Assembly (NCBI GenBank): GCA_000721275.1
Contig: JOFO01000007.1
Coordinates: forward strand, 62,001 to 126,000
DNA: 64,000 nucleotides
Source: Microtetraspora glauca
Lineage (GTDB): Bacteria; Actinomycetota; Actinomycetes; Streptomycetales; Streptomycetaceae
Direction of reading: 5' to 3'
Part shown: in pieces, positions 1-14,649 of the stretch
Position numbering within the stretch: the stretch's first letter is position 1
How the letters are laid out: the number at the start of each line of letters is the position of its first letter
Program-made: the position numbers and the translations under genes
The notes under the pieces: model-generated
The model's input: the letters and a program-made list of their open reading frames with translations, nothing else
Databases searched by the model: none
Told to the model about the DNA's origin: nothing

Positions 1-2427
<2,427 letters not shown>

Positions 2428-2468
2428 TGCTGGTCGTCAGTCCTTTCGTACGGTCAGCTGATACCGAC

Positions 2469-4823
<2,355 letters not shown>

Positions 4824-5384
4824 TCAGCCGTAGGTGTCGCCGGGGCCGACGGACCCCGGCGCCCGCAGCGGCCCGTAGCGCCGGGCGCCCGCACCGGGCC
4901 CCAGCACCTTGATCAGCCGTACGGTGCCGTGCCCCAGGTCCTCGTTGAGCCGCGCGACCAGCGTCGGCGCCAGCAGCCGCAGCTGCGTGGCCCAGGCCGT
5001 CGAGTCGCACTGCACGGTGAGCACGCGCGCGTCCGGCTCCTCCTCGTACTTCACCGGTACGCAGTGCTTCGCCAGGTCCTCGCCGACGATCTGCGGCCAG
5101 CGCCCCATCACCCCGCCGACGGCCGCCGGGGTCTCCCACCCGCGCTCGGCGAGCAGCCGGTTGATCGCCGCGCCCAGCGCCATCGGGTCGCGCCCGTCGG
5201 CGCGCGCGCCGGAGCGCAGGCCGCCCCCGCGCCGGGCCTGCTTCTTCTGCTGGGCCGCGGCGCCACGCGCGCGTGCCTGCTCCTTCGCGGCGCGCAGCGC
5301 GACCCGGGCCAGGTCCACCCCCGACGGCTCGGGAGCCGCGGGCTTGTCCACAGGCTGTGGGGAGAATTCCTCGGCGCCGCTCAT
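4824..5384 (-). CDS. dciA: DUF721 protein, DciA-type replicative helicase loader
   Basis: This 186-residue protein has a basic, Ala/Gln/Arg-rich N-terminal half (residues 1-90) and a C-terminal DUF721 domain (about 95-165) with the pattern [20 protein letters not shown] and a conserved [16 protein letters not shown] stretch. The actinobacterial DUF721 gene between recF and gyrB is the DciA family shown in mycobacteria to help DnaB function, so a helicase-loading role is likely. Its ATG overlaps the recF stop as ATGA, indicating translational coupling. A perfect DnaA box, TTGTCCACA, lies inside its 5' coding part at 5344-5352. No loader of the DnaC type is present in this window. Confidence 0.88.
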   Translation of the reverse strand: MSGAEEFSPQPVDKPAAPEPSGVDLARVALRAAKEQARARGAAAQQKKQARRGGGLRSGARADGRDPMALGAAINRLLAERGWETPAAVGGVMGRWPQIVGEDLAKHCVPVKYEEEPDARVLTVQCDSTAWATQLRLLAPTLVARLNEDLGHGTVRLIKVLGPGAGARRYGPLRAPGSVGPGDTYG

Positions 5385-6502
5385 GCGCGCTCCACCGCCC
5401 CTCCGCTCACCGCGTACCGCGTCCCGGCCAGCACGTCCGGCACGTCGTCGTCGACCGCCGCCGTCACCAGCACCTGCTCGCCGTGGGCCACCAGCTCGGC
5501 CAGCCGCTCGCGCCGGCGCGCGTCCAGCTCGGCGAAGACGTCGTCGAGGACGAGGACCGGCTCGTTGCCCTCGGAGCGCAGCAGGTCGTACGAGGCGAGC
5601 CGGAGCGCCAGCGCGTACGACCAGGACTCGCCGTGGCTCGCGTACCCCTTGGCCGGCAGCTCGCCGAGCCGCAGCAGCAGCTCGTCGCGGTGCGGGCCGA
5701 CGAGGGTGACGCCGCGCTCGATCTCCTGCTTGCGGGCCTCCGCGAGGGCGGCGATCAGCTGCTCGTACAGCTCCTCGCGGGTCTGCCCGGTGCCGGGCGC
5801 GGACGGCCGGTACTCCAGCAGAATCGGTCCGCCGCCGGGCGCCAGCTGTTCGTACGCCTTGTCCGCGAGCGGCTGGAGGGTGTGGACGAGGTCGAGCCGC
5901 TGGGCCAGCAGCTCGGCGCCGGCCCTGGCCAGGTGCTGGTCCCAGACGTCGAGGGTGGACAGGTCCATGCCCCGGCCGCCGTGCCGACGGGCCATCGCGG
6001 CGGACTTCAGCAGGGTGTTCCGCTGCTTCAGCACGCGCTCGTAGTCGGAGCGCACGCCCGCCATGCGCGGCGCGCGCGCCGTGATCAGCTCGTCGAGGAA
6101 GCGCCGGCGCTCCCCGGGGTCGCCCTTGATCAGCGACAGGTCCTCGGGGGCGAACAGCACGGTCCGCACGATGCCCAGCACGTCCCGGGGCCTGACCTGC
6201 GAGGACCTGTTGATGCGGGCGCGGTTGGCGCGCCCCGGGTTGAGCTCCAGCTCGACCAGCTGGGAGCGCTCGCCCTGGGTGACGGCGGCCCGGATGACCG
6301 CCCGCTCGGCGCCCATCCGCACCAGCGGCGCGTCGGAGGCGACGCGGTGGCTGCCGAGGGTGGCGAGGTAGCCGACGGCCTCGACAAGGTTGGTCTTGCC
6401 CTGGCCGTTCGCCCCCACGAACGCGGTGACGCCCGGGTCGAGGGGTACCTCGGCCCGGGCGTACGAGCGGAAGTCGGCCAGCGAGAGATGCGTGACGTGC
6501 AT
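5381..6502 (-). CDS. recF: DNA replication and repair ATPase RecF
   Basis: RecF is an SMC-like ATPase that recognises gapped DNA and helps load RecA. The 373-residue product begins [14 protein letters not shown] and has the Walker A motif GANGQGKTN near residue 31-39, the ABC-type signature region, and the Walker B/D-loop segment [17 protein letters not shown] near residue 305-322. The ATG at 6500-6502 is the start that matches the family; the open frame extends far upstream only as a shadow of gnd. It lies between gnd and dciA in the origin-proximal operon. Confidence 0.96.
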   Translation of the reverse strand: MHVTHLSLADFRSYARAEVPLDPGVTAFVGANGQGKTNLVEAVGYLATLGSHRVASDAPLVRMGAERAVIRAAVTQGERSQLVELELNPGRANRARINRSSQVRPRDVLGIVRTVLFAPEDLSLIKGDPGERRRFLDELITARAPRMAGVRSDYERVLKQRNTLLKSAAMARRHGGRGMDLSTLDVWDQHLARAGAELLAQRLDLVHTLQPLADKAYEQLAPGGGPILLEYRPSAPGTGQTREELYEQLIAALAEARKQEIERGVTLVGPHRDELLLRLGELPAKGYASHGESWSYALALRLASYDLLRSEGNEPVLVLDDVFAELDARRRERLAELVAHGEQVLVTAAVDDDVPDVLAGTRYAVSGGAVERA

Positions 6503-6528
6503 GGTGGGCGCCGGCCTTCCCCCGGTCG

Positions 6529-6550
6529 CTGTGCACCGGACGGTGCACAG
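6529..6550. repeat. 22-bp perfect inverted repeat between gnd and recF
   Basis: The sequence CTGTGCACCG-GA-CGGTGCACAG has two perfect 10-bp arms around a 2-nt centre. It sits in the 59-bp gap between the gnd stop and the recF start. The tiny centre suits a protein-binding palindrome as well as a hairpin; its function is not known. Confidence 0.6.
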
Positions 6551-6561
6551 CCTGTGGATTG

Positions 6562-7437
6562 CTACTTCTTCTCGACCGCGTGGCCGCCGAACTGGTTGCG
6601 CAGCGCGGCGATCATCTTCATCTGCGGCGAGTCGTCCTGACGGGACGCGAACCGCGCGAACAGCGACGCGGTGATCGCCGGGAGCGGTACGGCGTTGTCG
6701 ATGGCGGCCTCGACCGTCCACCGGCCCTCGCCGGAGTCCGAGGCGTAGCCGCGCAGCTGGTCCAGGTGCTCGTCCTCGTCGAGGGCGTTGACCGCGAGGT
6801 CGAGCAGCCAGGAACGGATGACCGTGCCCTCCTGCCAGGACCGGAAGATCTCGCGGACGTTCTCGACGGAGTCGACCTTCTCCAGGAGCTCCCAGCCCTC
6901 GGCGTACGCCTGCATCATCGCGTACTCGATGCCGTTGTGGACCATCTTGGCGAAGTGGCCCGCGCCGACCTTGCCGGCGTGGACGGAGCCGAACTCGCCC
7001 TCGGGCTTGAGCGCGTCGAAGATCGGCTGGACCTTCGCCACGTTCTCGGCGTCGCCGCCGTACATCAGCGCGTAGCCGTTCTCCAGGCCCCAGACGCCGC
7101 CGGAGACGCCGCAGTCGACGAAGCCGATGCCCTTGGCGGCGAGCTCCTCGGCGTGCTTCTCGTCGTCGGTCCAGCGGGAGTTGCCGCCGTCGACGACGAC
7201 GTCGCCGGGGGAGAGCAGTTCCGCCAGCTCGTCGATGGTGGACTGGGTCGCCGCGCCGGCGGGGACCATGACCCACACGACGCGCGGACCCTTGAGCTTG
7301 TTCACAAGCTCTTCGAGGCTGTGGACATCGGCGAGGTCCGGGTTGCGGTCGTATCCGATGACGGTGTGGCCTGCGCGGCGGATGCGCTCGCGCATGTTGC
7401 CGCCCATCTTGCCGAGACCGACGAGACCGAGCTCCAT
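6562..7437 (-). CDS. gnd: 6-phosphogluconate dehydrogenase (decarboxylating), short form
   Basis: The enzyme converts 6-phosphogluconate to ribulose 5-phosphate and makes NAD(P)H. The 291-residue product belongs to the short GntZ/YqeC-like type rather than the 470-residue classical form. It starts [15 protein letters not shown], a Rossmann fold with GLGKMG, has the substrate motif [11 protein letters not shown] near residue 84-94, and the catalytic region [19 protein letters not shown] near 160-178. An AAGGA Shine-Dalgarno lies 9 nt before the ATG. Position between dnaN and recF is the usual Streptomyces arrangement. Confidence 0.94.
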   Translation of the reverse strand: MELGLVGLGKMGGNMRERIRRAGHTVIGYDRNPDLADVHSLEELVNKLKGPRVVWVMVPAGAATQSTIDELAELLSPGDVVVDGGNSRWTDDEKHAEELAAKGIGFVDCGVSGGVWGLENGYALMYGGDAENVAKVQPIFDALKPEGEFGSVHAGKVGAGHFAKMVHNGIEYAMMQAYAEGWELLEKVDSVENVREIFRSWQEGTVIRSWLLDLAVNALDEDEHLDQLRGYASDSGEGRWTVEAAIDNAVPLPAITASLFARFASRQDDSPQMKMIAALRNQFGGHAVEKK

Positions 7438-7472
7438 CAGAGTGTTCCTTTAGCGTCGTGTGCGGTTCCTAC

Positions 7473-7500
7473 CCGGGTCCGAGCCTACGCCCGGACCCGG
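7473..7500 (-). terminator. Second hairpin between dnaN and gnd
   Basis: CCGGGTCCG and CGGACCCGG pair as a perfect 9-bp stem around a 10-nt loop. It lies between the dnaN terminator and the gnd start; it could be a back-up terminator or an element in the gnd leader. There is no T-run. Confidence 0.4.
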
Positions 7501-7579
7501 CCGCACACCTGTGGGGTCAGCCGCTCAGTCGAACCCCTCGCCCGCAGGTCAGCCGCACGGCCGCGGCGGCCCGCGGCAC

Positions 7580-7603
7580 GGTCCGGGGGACGCCCCCCGG
7601 ACC
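7580..7603 (-). terminator. dnaN intrinsic-type terminator hairpin
   Basis: GGTCCGGGGG pairs perfectly with CCCCCGGACC around the tetraloop ACGC, 14 nt after the dnaN stop codon. The T-run is missing, as is common in Streptomyces. Confidence 0.65.
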
Positions 7604-7617
7604 TCCGGCGAAGGGCG

Positions 7618-8748
7618 TCAGCCGCTCAGCCGCACCGGCATGATCAGGTACTTGTACGCGTCGTCCGCCTCCGCGTCGACGGCCGGGCGGCCGCTCAGCA
7701 GGGCGGGCTTGGTGGACGTCGTGAAGGACAGCTGGGCGACCGGGGAGTCGATCGCGCTGAGGCCGTCCAGCAGGAAGGTCGGGTTGAAGGCGATCGAGAT
7801 GTCGTCGCCCTCCAGCTGCGCGTCGACCCGCTCCACAGCCTGTGCGTCGTCGCTGGAGCCGGCCTCCAGGATGAGCACGCCCTGCTCGAAGCTGAGGCGG
7901 ACGGGCGTGTTGCGCTCGGCGACGAGGGCCACGCGCTTGACGGCCTCCACGAAGGGGGCGGTCTCGATCACCGCGACCGAGTTGAACTCGGTGGGGAAGA
8001 GCGTGCGGTACTTCGGGAGGTCGCCCTCCAGGAGGCGGGTGGTGGTGCGGCGGCCCGCGCCCTCGAAGCCGATCAGGCCCTCGCCCTTGCCGGAGCCGGA
8101 GAGCGCCAGGGTGACGGTGTCGCCGCTGGTGAGCGCCTTGGCGGTGTCCAGGAGGGTCTTCGCGGGCACCAGGGCGACGGCGGAGGCGTCCGGGGACTCC
8201 GGCTTCCACAGGAACTCGCGGACCGCGAAGCGGTAGCGGTCGGTGGAGGCCAGGGTGACCGTGTCGCCCTCGATCTCGATGCGCACACCGGTGAGGACGG
8301 GCAGCGTGTCGTCACGGCCGGCGGCGATGGCCACCTGCGCGGCGGCGGCGGCGAAGACCTCGCCGGGGACGGTGCCGGTCGCGGTGGGCATCTCCGGCAG
8401 CGCCGGGTACTCCTCCACGGGGAGGGTGTGGAGGGTGAAGCGGGAGGAGCCGCAGACCACGGTCGCCCGTACACCGTCTGTGGAGATCTCCACAGGACGG
8501 TTGGGAAGGGCGCGGCAGATGTCGGCGAGGAGGCGGCCGGAGACGAGGACGGTGCCGTCCTCCTCGACCTCGGCCTCGACGGAGACACGGGCGGAGACCT
8601 CGTAGTCGAAGCTGGAGAAGCTCAGCGCGCCGTCCTCGGCCTTCAGCAGAAGGCCCGCGAGAACGGGCGCCGGCGGACGGGCCGGAAGGCTGCGGGCCAC
8701 CCACGCCACCGCCTCCGCGAGTACATCGCGCTCCACCCGGATCTTCAC
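7618..8748 (-). CDS. dnaN: DNA polymerase III sliding clamp (beta subunit)
   Basis: The beta clamp encircles DNA and holds polymerase III and repair enzymes. The 376-residue product begins MKIRVERDVLAEAVAWVARS and has the three repeated clamp domains (about 1-120, 130-250, 255-376), ending in YLIMPVRLSG, the usual C-terminal protein-binding end. The start is a GTG at 8746-8748 with a strong AGGAGG Shine-Dalgarno about 8 nt upstream. oriC lies directly upstream and gnd downstream. The coding sequence contains an 18-bp palindrome (8478-8495) made of two near-DnaA-box halves. Confidence 0.97.
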   Translation of the reverse strand: MKIRVERDVLAEAVAWVARSLPARPPAPVLAGLLLKAEDGALSFSSFDYEVSARVSVEAEVEEDGTVLVSGRLLADICRALPNRPVEISTDGVRATVVCGSSRFTLHTLPVEEYPALPEMPTATGTVPGEVFAAAAAQVAIAAGRDDTLPVLTGVRIEIEGDTVTLASTDRYRFAVREFLWKPESPDASAVALVPAKTLLDTAKALTSGDTVTLALSGSGKGEGLIGFEGAGRRTTTRLLEGDLPKYRTLFPTEFNSVAVIETAPFVEAVKRVALVAERNTPVRLSFEQGVLILEAGSSDDAQAVERVDAQLEGDDISIAFNPTFLLDGLSAIDSPVAQLSFTTSTKPALLSGRPAVDAEADDAYKYLIMPVRLSG

Positions 8749-8875
8749 CGGAACCGCCTCCTGCTTGTTGCTGGCTCTTCGTCGACTGCGGGATCCAGTC
8801 TGACGTACGCCGCCGACACTCGGTGCGGCTCGGGGTCAAGTCGTGACGAGAGCACGTCGGGGCTCCGGCGCCGAG

Positions 8876-9438
8876 TTGTGCACAGGCCCCGCTTCCAAAC
8901 GATTCCCGGGCTAACTATGAGTGGGAGTAGTAGTAGGGCCTGTGGAAACGGTGGATAACGCCGTCTGCGCAGGTCAAGCCCGGTTTTTTGTCCACTGCCC
9001 CTGTGGGTGGAACCGGTGGACAACCACCGCTCTCTGTGGACATCAGAAAGTTCTGCACACCCGATACACAGGCAGGGGGTAGTTCTCCCCAGTGCTGTCC
9101 CCAGCTTTCCCCAGGTTCCCCACAGGCCAAACGTCTCCCTTGGTGTGACGCCTTTCACTCCGGCCGGTGAGGCGGGGTGTTTTGTTGCCGAACAGTGGAC
9201 AGCGGTGTGGAGAAGCTGTGGGCAACCGACCCGTCCCTGTGGGCGGCCGGTGGACAACTCTCCGGAGCCCCTGTGGACGAAAGATTCATCCACAGGCTGT
9301 GGAGATCGGTTGCCAACAAATCCACACCCCTCTGAGCTGCCGTGATGGTCTGTCACCAGCCCGGCCTGTGGACACATTCCGGATAACTCGGCAGTCCCCA
9401 CCCTGTGGACGGGAGATCATCCCCCAATCTGTGGAGAA
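8876..9438. other. oriC: Chromosomal replication origin (oriC)
   Basis: The 954-bp gap between dnaA and dnaN is filled with DnaA boxes in both orientations. Clear ones related to TTGTCCACA, or its complement, are at 8876-8884, 8941-8949, 8950-8958, 8988-8996, 9015-9023, 9035-9043, 9194-9202, 9206-9214, 9217-9225, 9249-9257, 9272-9280, 9286-9294, 9298-9306, 9318-9326, 9367-9375, 9404-9412 and 9430-9438, with weaker ones at 9002, 9051, 9116 and 9238. That is about 17-21 boxes, close to the 19 described for Streptomyces oriC. The part from 9043 to 9194 has few boxes and divides the array into two clusters. No E. coli-like AT-rich 13-mers are visible. Confidence 0.96.
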
Positions 9439-9538
9439 CCTGCCACCGGAACGGAGTAATCGAACACGCCCATCCGGGTCATGGCGGGCGGATGGCCTCC
9501 CGATGGCGTCCCGACGCCACCGAAACCGCCGCCCGGAC

Positions 9539-9580
9539 GCCCGGAACGTCCGCGTCGGTCGCCCGGAACGCCCGCGTCGG
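9539..9580. repeat. 22-bp tandem duplication near oriC
   Basis: A 20-bp unit, GCCCGGAACGTCCGCGTCGG, occurs at 9539-9558 and again at 9561-9580 with one base changed (T to C). It lies between the last DnaA box of oriC and the dnaA terminator. Confidence 0.7.
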
Positions 9581-9618
9581 AGGGCCGACCGAGCCGCCCC
9601 GCCCCCGGGAACGCCGAA

Positions 9619-9648
9619 GGGCGCCCCGGGAGGTGTCCCGGGGCGCCC
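9619..9648 (-). terminator. dnaA terminator hairpin
   Basis: GGGCGCCCCGGG pairs perfectly with CCCGGGGCGCCC around a 6-nt loop, 54 nt past the dnaA stop. It would stop dnaA transcripts before they run into oriC. Confidence 0.75.
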
Positions 9649-9702
9649 TGGAAGCCGTACGGAAGGCTTACGGAGGCCCTGCTGAAGTCCTGCTGGGGCC
9701 GG

Positions 9703-11481
9703 TCAGCCGTTCTTGATGCGGTTGGTCAGCTCGGTGACCTGGTTGTAGATGGAGCGGCGCTCCGCCATCAGCGCGCGGATCTTGCGGTCCGCGTGCATGA
9801 CGGTCGTGTGGTCCCGGCCGCCGAACTGCGCGCCGATCTTCGGCAGCGACAGGTCCGTGAGCTCCCGGCAGAGGTACATGGCGATCTGGCGGGCCGTCAC
9901 CAGCACCCGGCTGCGCGAGGAACCGCAGAGGTCCTCCACCGTCAGCCCGAAGTAGTCGGCCGTGGCCGCCATGATGGCCGGCGCCGTGATCTCCGGCGAG
10001 GAGTCTTCGCCGCCCGGGATCAGGTCCTTGAGGACGATCTCCGTCAGCCCCAGGTCCACCGGCTGCCGGTTGAGGCTCGCGAAGGCCGTCACCCGGATCA
10101 GCGCGCCCTCCAGCTCACGGATGTTCCGCGAGATCCGGGAGGCGATGAACTCCAGCACTTCCGGCGGCGCGTTCAGCTGCTCCTGCACCGCCTTCTTGCG
10201 GAGGATCGCGATGCGCGTCTCCAGCTCGGGCGGCTGCACGTCGGTGGTGAGACCCCACTCGAAGCGGTTGCGCAGCCGGTCCTCCAGGGTCACCAGCTGC
10301 TTCGGCGGCCGGTCCGAGGAGAGCACGATCTGCTTGTTCGCGTTGTGGAGCGTGTTGAAGGTGTGGAAGAACTCCTCCTGCGTCGACTCCTTGCTCGCGA
10401 GGAACTGGATGTCGTCGACGAGCAGGATGTCCACGTCGCGGTAACGCTTGCGGAAGGCGTCGCCCTTGCCGTCGCGGATCGAGTTGATGAACTCGTTGGT
10501 GAACTCCTCGGAGCTCACGTACCGCACGCGCGTGCCGGGGTAGAGGCTCCGCGCGTAGTGCCCGATGGCGTGCAGCAGGTGCGTCTTGCCGAGCCCGGAC
10601 TCGCCGTAGATGAAGAGCGGGTTGTACGCCTTCGCCGGCGCCTCGGCCACCGCGACCGCGGCCGCGTGGGCGAACCGGTTCGAGGAACCGATGACGAAGG
10701 TGTCGAAGAGGTACTTGGGGTTCAGGCGCGCGTGCGGCTCGCCGGGCCCGCCGGAGCCCGTACCGGAGGAGCCGAGGGAGCCCTGGCCGATGCCCGGCCC
10801 CACGCCCTGGCCGCCCGCGCCGGGCCCGGGGCGCGGACCGGCCCCCGGCGGCTCCGGCAGCTCGGCGCGCTCGGGCCGCTGCGGCTGCTCGTAGCCGCGG
10901 GACGGCTCGTCGTAGCGCGGCATCCCCGACTGATCCGGCGCGGGGCCGGTGTACGGGGCGCGCTCCGGGAAGCCGCCCAGGCGCGGCTGCTGCCAGGAGA
11001 GGTCCTCCTGGGTGCGCGGCCAGGCGCCCGGCTCCGGGCGGGGCGGCTGCGGGTAGTCCGGGTAGGCGGGACGCGCGGTGGGCAGCCCGTCGTCGGGCAT
11101 GGCCCGGTGGCCGTACCCGTCGTACTTCTCGTACGGCTCCGGCTGCGGGCGCTCGTCGTAGCGCGGCTGCTGCGGCCGGCCGGGGGAGGGCGCCGGGGGC
11201 TGGTCGCCGACGGAGTCGTCGACGGTGATCGCGATCCGGATCGGGCGCCCGCACTCGCGGCTGAGGGTCTCGCTGATCAGCGGGGCCAGCCGGCCCTCCA
11301 GGACCCGCTTGCCCCATTCGTTGGGGACGGCGAGCAGGGCCGTGTCGGCGACCAGCGCGAGCGGCTGGCAGCGCTCGATCCACTGCTTGTCCTTGGGCTC
11401 GATGCCCTGCTGTCCTTCTCCCAGCAGCTGGTCGAGCACGCGTGGCCACACTGCGGCAAGATCGGCAGGTACGTCAGCCAC
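9703..11481 (-). CDS. dnaA: Chromosomal replication initiator DnaA
   Basis: DnaA is the AAA+ protein that binds the oriC boxes and opens the origin. The 592-residue product has domain I (1-95, begins [20 protein letters not shown]), a long Pro/Gly/Arg/Tyr-rich domain II (about 100-255, typical of Streptomyces and much longer than in E. coli), the AAA+ domain (starting [20 protein letters not shown]; Walker [10 protein letters not shown] near residue 293; Walker [11 protein letters not shown] near 355), and domain IV with the DnaA signature [15 protein letters not shown] near the C-terminus. The start is GTG at 11479-11481 with GAGAAAG upstream. It is divergent from rpmH and has two DnaA boxes upstream, which suggests autoregulation. 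Confidence 0.98.
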   Translation of the reverse strand: MADVPADLAAVWPRVLDQLLGEGQQGIEPKDKQWIERCQPLALVADTALLAVPNEWGKRVLEGRLAPLISETLSRECGRPIRIAITVDDSVGDQPPAPSPGRPQQPRYDERPQPEPYEKYDGYGHRAMPDDGLPTARPAYPDYPQPPRPEPGAWPRTQEDLSWQQPRLGGFPERAPYTGPAPDQSGMPRYDEPSRGYEQPQRPERAELPEPPGAGPRPGPGAGGQGVGPGIGQGSLGSSGTGSGGPGEPHARLNPKYLFDTFVIGSSNRFAHAAAVAVAEAPAKAYNPLFIYGESGLGKTHLLHAIGHYARSLYPGTRVRYVSSEEFTNEFINSIRDGKGDAFRKRYRDVDILLVDDIQFLASKESTQEEFFHTFNTLHNANKQIVLSSDRPPKQLVTLEDRLRNRFEWGLTTDVQPPELETRIAILRKKAVQEQLNAPPEVLEFIASRISRNIRELEGALIRVTAFASLNRQPVDLGLTEIVLKDLIPGGEDSSPEITAPAIMAATADYFGLTVEDLCGSSRSRVLVTARQIAMYLCRELTDLSLPKIGAQFGGRDHTTVMHADRKIRALMAERRSIYNQVTELTNRIKNG

Positions 11482-11837
11482 AGGGCACGCTTTCTCGCAG
11501 GTCCCACGAATGTGTGGTTCTCGGGACGACAGGAACAGAACGGAAGAGACAGTCGAGTCCAGTCACGGTAGTCGCGGCGGCTGACGTGGTTCAAGTTGTT
11601 GTCCACAGCCTGTGCACAAGGGGCCCCGTTGACGGGTCGGTTTGACCGGATGGCGTAACCGCGCGTACCGTAACCAGGTCGAGTTGTCGATGGCTGCTGC
11701 CGCCTGCCTCCGATGGGCAAAGATCACCTAGTGTGGTCGCGTAGCGGTGCACTCGAGCGTATGCGAGCTACTCGTGGGCGCACGGTGACAGCCAGGCGAT
11801 GTCCCGCCATGACCCGAATCATTTCTGGAGCCCCCGA
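11482..11837. promoter_or_regulatory. dnaA-rpmH divergent promoter region with two DnaA boxes
   Basis: This 356-bp region separates dnaA and rpmH. It contains a perfect DnaA box TTGTCCACA (11599-11607) and an inverted near-perfect box TGTGCACAA (11611-11619), about 120 nt upstream of the dnaA start. DnaA autoregulation through two such boxes is known in Streptomyces. I cannot place the dnaA or rpmH -10/-35 hexamers with confidence. GGAG at 11827-11830 is the rpmH ribosome-binding site. Confidence 0.75.
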
Positions 11838-11975
11838 GTGAGCAAGCGCACCTTCCAGCCGAACAACCGTCGTCGCGCGAAGACCCACGGTTTCCGCCTG
11901 CGCATGCGTACCCGTGCCGGCCGCGCCATCCTGGCGAACCGCCGTGCCAAGGGTCGCGCGAGCCTGTCCGCCTGA
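11838..11975 (+). CDS. rpmH: 50S ribosomal protein L34
   Basis: L34 is a small, very basic protein of the large ribosomal subunit. The 45-residue product, [20 protein letters not shown] and onward to RASLSA, matches the family over its full length. It starts at GTG 11838-11840 with GGAG 7 nt upstream. It heads the rpmH-rnpA-yidD-yidC-jag series on the plus strand, divergent from dnaA. Confidence 0.98.
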   Translation: MSKRTFQPNNRRRAKTHGFRLRMRTRAGRAILANRRAKGRASLSA

Positions 11976-11995
11976 TCCACTAAACAGGTCATGAC

Positions 11996-12367
11996 GTGCT
12001 GCCTACCGAGAATCGGCTGAGGCGGCGCGAGGACTTCGCAACCGCGGTACGCCGAGGGCGCCGGGCCGGTCGCCCGCTCCTCGTCGTCCACCTGCGTAGC
12101 GGTGCCACGGACCCGCACGCGCCTGGGGAGAGCGCTCCTCCGACGCGTGCGGGTTTCGTCGTGAGCAAGGCCGTGGGCGGTGCGGTCGTCCGCAACCAGG
12201 TGAAGCGTCGTCTGCGCCACCTCGTCCGCGACCGGCTGTCCGCGCTGCCCCCCGGTAGCCTGGTGGTCGTACGGGCGTTGCCCGGAGCCGGTGACGCCGA
12301 CCACGCCCACCTGGCCCGCGACCTGGACGCCGCTCTCCAGCGGCTGCTGGGAGGGGGTACGCGATGA
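11996..12367 (+). CDS. rnpA: Ribonuclease P protein component
   Basis: RnpA is the protein partner of the catalytic RNase P RNA that matures the 5' ends of tRNAs. The 123-residue product starts [21 protein letters not shown] and has the diagnostic RNR-type motif [13 protein letters not shown] near residue 66-78. The start is GTG at 11996, 20 nt after the rpmH stop. Its stop overlaps the yidD start as ATGA, so the two are probably translationally coupled. Confidence 0.96.
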   Translation: MLPTENRLRRREDFATAVRRGRRAGRPLLVVHLRSGATDPHAPGESAPPTRAGFVVSKAVGGAVVRNQVKRRLRHLVRDRLSALPPGSLVVVRALPGAGDADHAHLARDLDAALQRLLGGGTR

Positions 12368-12690
12368 AGTACCCGTTCCTCGCCCTCATCAAGCTGTACC
12401 AGTGGACGATCAGCCCGCTCCTGGGCGACGTCTGCCGGTACTACCCGTCGTGTTCCCACTACGGATTCACGGCCATAGACCGGCATGGCGCGATCAAGGG
12501 CATCGCCCTGACCGCCTGGCGCATCCTGCGGTGCAACCCGTGGTCGCCCGGCGGAGTGGACCATGTCCCCCCGCGGAAGCGTCCGCGCTGGCACGAGATG
12601 CTCAGGAACGCGCTGCGCGGCGACAAGGGCGGGATCTCCGCCGAGACGAGCCCGGCCGCAGAGACCTCGCCCAATGCTCAAGGAGCCTGA
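12364..12690 (+). CDS. yidD: Membrane protein insertion efficiency factor YidD
   Basis: YidD is a small amphipathic protein that helps insertion through YidC. The 108-residue product shows the family pattern [27 protein letters not shown] with conserved cysteines, followed by [17 protein letters not shown]. After about residue 80 there is a longer hydrophilic tail than in E. coli. The ATG overlaps the end of rnpA, and yidC starts 3 nt after its stop. Confidence 0.95.
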   Translation: MKYPFLALIKLYQWTISPLLGDVCRYYPSCSHYGFTAIDRHGAIKGIALTAWRILRCNPWSPGGVDHVPPRKRPRWHEMLRNALRGDKGGISAETSPAAETSPNAQGA

Positions 12691-12693
12691 TTA

Positions 12694-13977
12694 GTGGACA
12701 CGATTGCCAGTCTGTTCAGCTTCATCACCTGGCCCGTTTCCTGGGTCATCGTCCAGTTCCACAAGCTGTACGGGGCGATCTTCGGCCCCGACACGGGCTG
12801 GGCCTGGGGCCTGTCGATCGTGTCCCTCGTGGTGCTGATCCGTATCGCGCTGATCCCGCTCTTCGTGAAGCAGATCAAGGCGACCCGGAACATGCAGGCG
12901 CTCCAGCCGAAGATGAAGGCGATCCAGGAGCGCTACAAGAGCGACAAGCAGCGTCAGTCCGAAGAGATGATGAAGCTGTACAAGGAGACGGGCACCAACC
13001 CGCTCTCCTCGTGCCTTCCCATCCTCGCCCAGTCGCCGTTCTTCTTCGCCCTGTACCACGTGCTGTCCAACATTGCGTCGGGCAAGAAGATCGGTGCCCT
13101 CAACCAGGAGCTGGTCGACAGCGCCCGTGAGGCGCACATCTTCGGTGCCCCGATCGCCTCGAAGTTCATGGACTCCCCCGAGGCGGTGGCCGCCCTCGGC
13201 GCCTCGCTGACCGATGTCCGCATCGTCACCGCGATCATGATCGTCCTGATGTCGGCCTCGCAGTTCTTCACCCAGCGCCAGCTGATGATGAAGAACGTCG
13301 ACCTCACGGTGAAGACCCCGTACATGCAGCAGCAGAAGATGCTCATGTACATCTTCCCGGTGATCTTCGCCGTCATGGGCATCAACTTCCCCGTCGGTGT
13401 CCTCGTCTACTGGCTGACCACCAACGTGTGGACCATGGGCCAGCAGATGTACGTGATCAACCAGAACCCGACCCCGGGCAGCAAGGCGCAGGACTCCTAC
13501 CTGCAGCGCCTGCTGAAGAGCGTCACGCACCACGGTGAGGTCCGCAGCCGGCGTCACAAGGCCGTCGTCAAGGCGATCGTCGCCAAGGGCTCCGACCGCA
13601 ACGAGAACGAGCGCCGCTTCATCGGCGCCCTCGCCAAGGCCGGCTTCGCCGCCCAGGCCGACGGCACCGTCGTGAAGAGCGACACCGCGGTCGCCGAGGC
13701 CGAGGGCACCGCCTCCAAGCGCCAGCAGCCCAAGCGTCAGACCAAGGCCCAGCGGCAGGCCGCCGCCCAGCAGGCCAAGGGCGACGAGACCGTCGCGGAG
13801 ACCGCCGAGGAGTCCGCGGGCGAGACCGCCGAGGACACCGGGGCGAAGACCTCGCTGGAGAAGAAGCCCGCGACGCCCGCCAAGGGCGGCGGCGCCCAGG
13901 GCCGCAGCCGCGCCAACTCCGGCTCCCGCCAGCGCAAGGGCCAGCAGCGGCCCAAGCACCCGTCCTCGAAGAAGTAG
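12694..13977 (+). CDS. yidC: Membrane protein insertase YidC
   Basis: YidC inserts membrane proteins alone or with SecYEG. The 427-residue product has five membrane segments in the first 270 residues, including the region [14 protein letters not shown], the cytoplasmic loop rich in Lys/Gln/Met ([20 protein letters not shown]), the segment [12 protein letters not shown], and the late hairpin [13 protein letters not shown] basic, Ala/Lys/Glu-rich tail from about residue 290 to 427 is typical of Gram-positive YidC proteins that contact the ribosome. The start is GTG 12694 with AAGGAG upstream. Confidence 0.96.
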   Translation: MDTIASLFSFITWPVSWVIVQFHKLYGAIFGPDTGWAWGLSIVSLVVLIRIALIPLFVKQIKATRNMQALQPKMKAIQERYKSDKQRQSEEMMKLYKETGTNPLSSCLPILAQSPFFFALYHVLSNIASGKKIGALNQELVDSAREAHIFGAPIASKFMDSPEAVAALGASLTDVRIVTAIMIVLMSASQFFTQRQLMMKNVDLTVKTPYMQQQKMLMYIFPVIFAVMGINFPVGVLVYWLTTNVWTMGQQMYVINQNPTPGSKAQDSYLQRLLKSVTHHGEVRSRRHKAVVKAIVAKGSDRNENERRFIGALAKAGFAAQADGTVVKSDTAVAEAEGTASKRQQPKRQTKAQRQAAAQQAKGDETVAETAEESAGETAEDTGAKTSLEKKPATPAKGGGAQGRSRANSGSRQRKGQQRPKHPSSKK

Positions 13978-14018
13978 AAGCGCCCCGTAGCTTCCCCGTA
14001 GCTAGAAGGAGTCCATCC

Positions 14019-14531
14019 GTGACGGAAGGCACCACCTCCGCCGCCGCCGAGGGTGGCGACACCCTGACCCGCCTGGAGCAGGAGGGTGAGATCGCGGCCG
14101 ACTACCTTGAGGGTCTGCTCGACATCGCCGACCTCGACGGCGACATCGACATGGACGTCGAGGCGGACCGGGCCGCGGTCTCGATCATCAGCGACTCCGG
14201 CAGCCGCGACCTGCAGAAGCTCGTGGGCCGCGACGGCGAGGTGCTGGAGGCGCTTCAGGAGCTGACCCGCCTGGCGGTCCACCGCGAGACCGGTGACCGC
14301 AGCCGGCTGATGCTCGACATCGCCGGTTTCCGCGCGCAGAAGCGCACGGAGCTGGCGCAGATCGGCGCCAAGGCGGCGGACGAGGTGAAGTCCAGCGGCC
14401 AGCCGGTCAAGCTGGACCCGATGACCCCGTTCGAGCGCAAGGTCGTGCACGACGCGGTCGCCGCCGCCGGTCTGCGCAGCGAGTCCGAGGGCGAGGAGCC
14501 GCAGCGCTTCGTCGTCGTCCTCCCTGCCTGA
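14019..14531 (+). CDS. jag: RNA-binding protein Jag/KhpB (KH and R3H domains)
   Basis: This 170-residue protein has a KH domain (about residues 45-110, with LVGRDGEVLEALQELTRLA as the GxxG-containing loop) and an R3H domain (about 112-168, with LDPMTPFERKVVHDAV). The N-terminal Jag domain of firmicutes is missing, as is usual in actinobacteria. KhpB proteins bind small RNAs and mRNAs and influence cell-wall growth. GTG start at 14019 with AAGGAG upstream. It closes the rpmH-yidC series and is followed by a strong terminator. Confidence 0.92.
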   Translation: MTEGTTSAAAEGGDTLTRLEQEGEIAADYLEGLLDIADLDGDIDMDVEADRAAVSIISDSGSRDLQKLVGRDGEVLEALQELTRLAVHRETGDRSRLMLDIAGFRAQKRTELAQIGAKAADEVKSSGQPVKLDPMTPFERKVVHDAVAAAGLRSESEGEEPQRFVVVLPA

Positions 14532-14545
14532 CCCCTCTCATCGCG

Positions 14546-14582
14546 TCGGCCCCGTCTGTTCGCAGACGGGGCCGATCTTTGT
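14546..14582 (+). terminator. Terminator after jag
   Basis: TCGGCCCCGTCTG pairs perfectly with CAGACGGGGCCGA (13 bp) around a TTCG tetraloop and is followed by TCTTTGT. This is the best intrinsic terminator in the window and ends the rpmH-jag transcription unit. Confidence 0.88.
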
Positions 14583-14649
14583 CAGCCTGATAGTTCAGCC
14601 ACCACAGTGCGCTCGCACGGTACGCGTGCGGTACGGAAGGACGGTCCCC

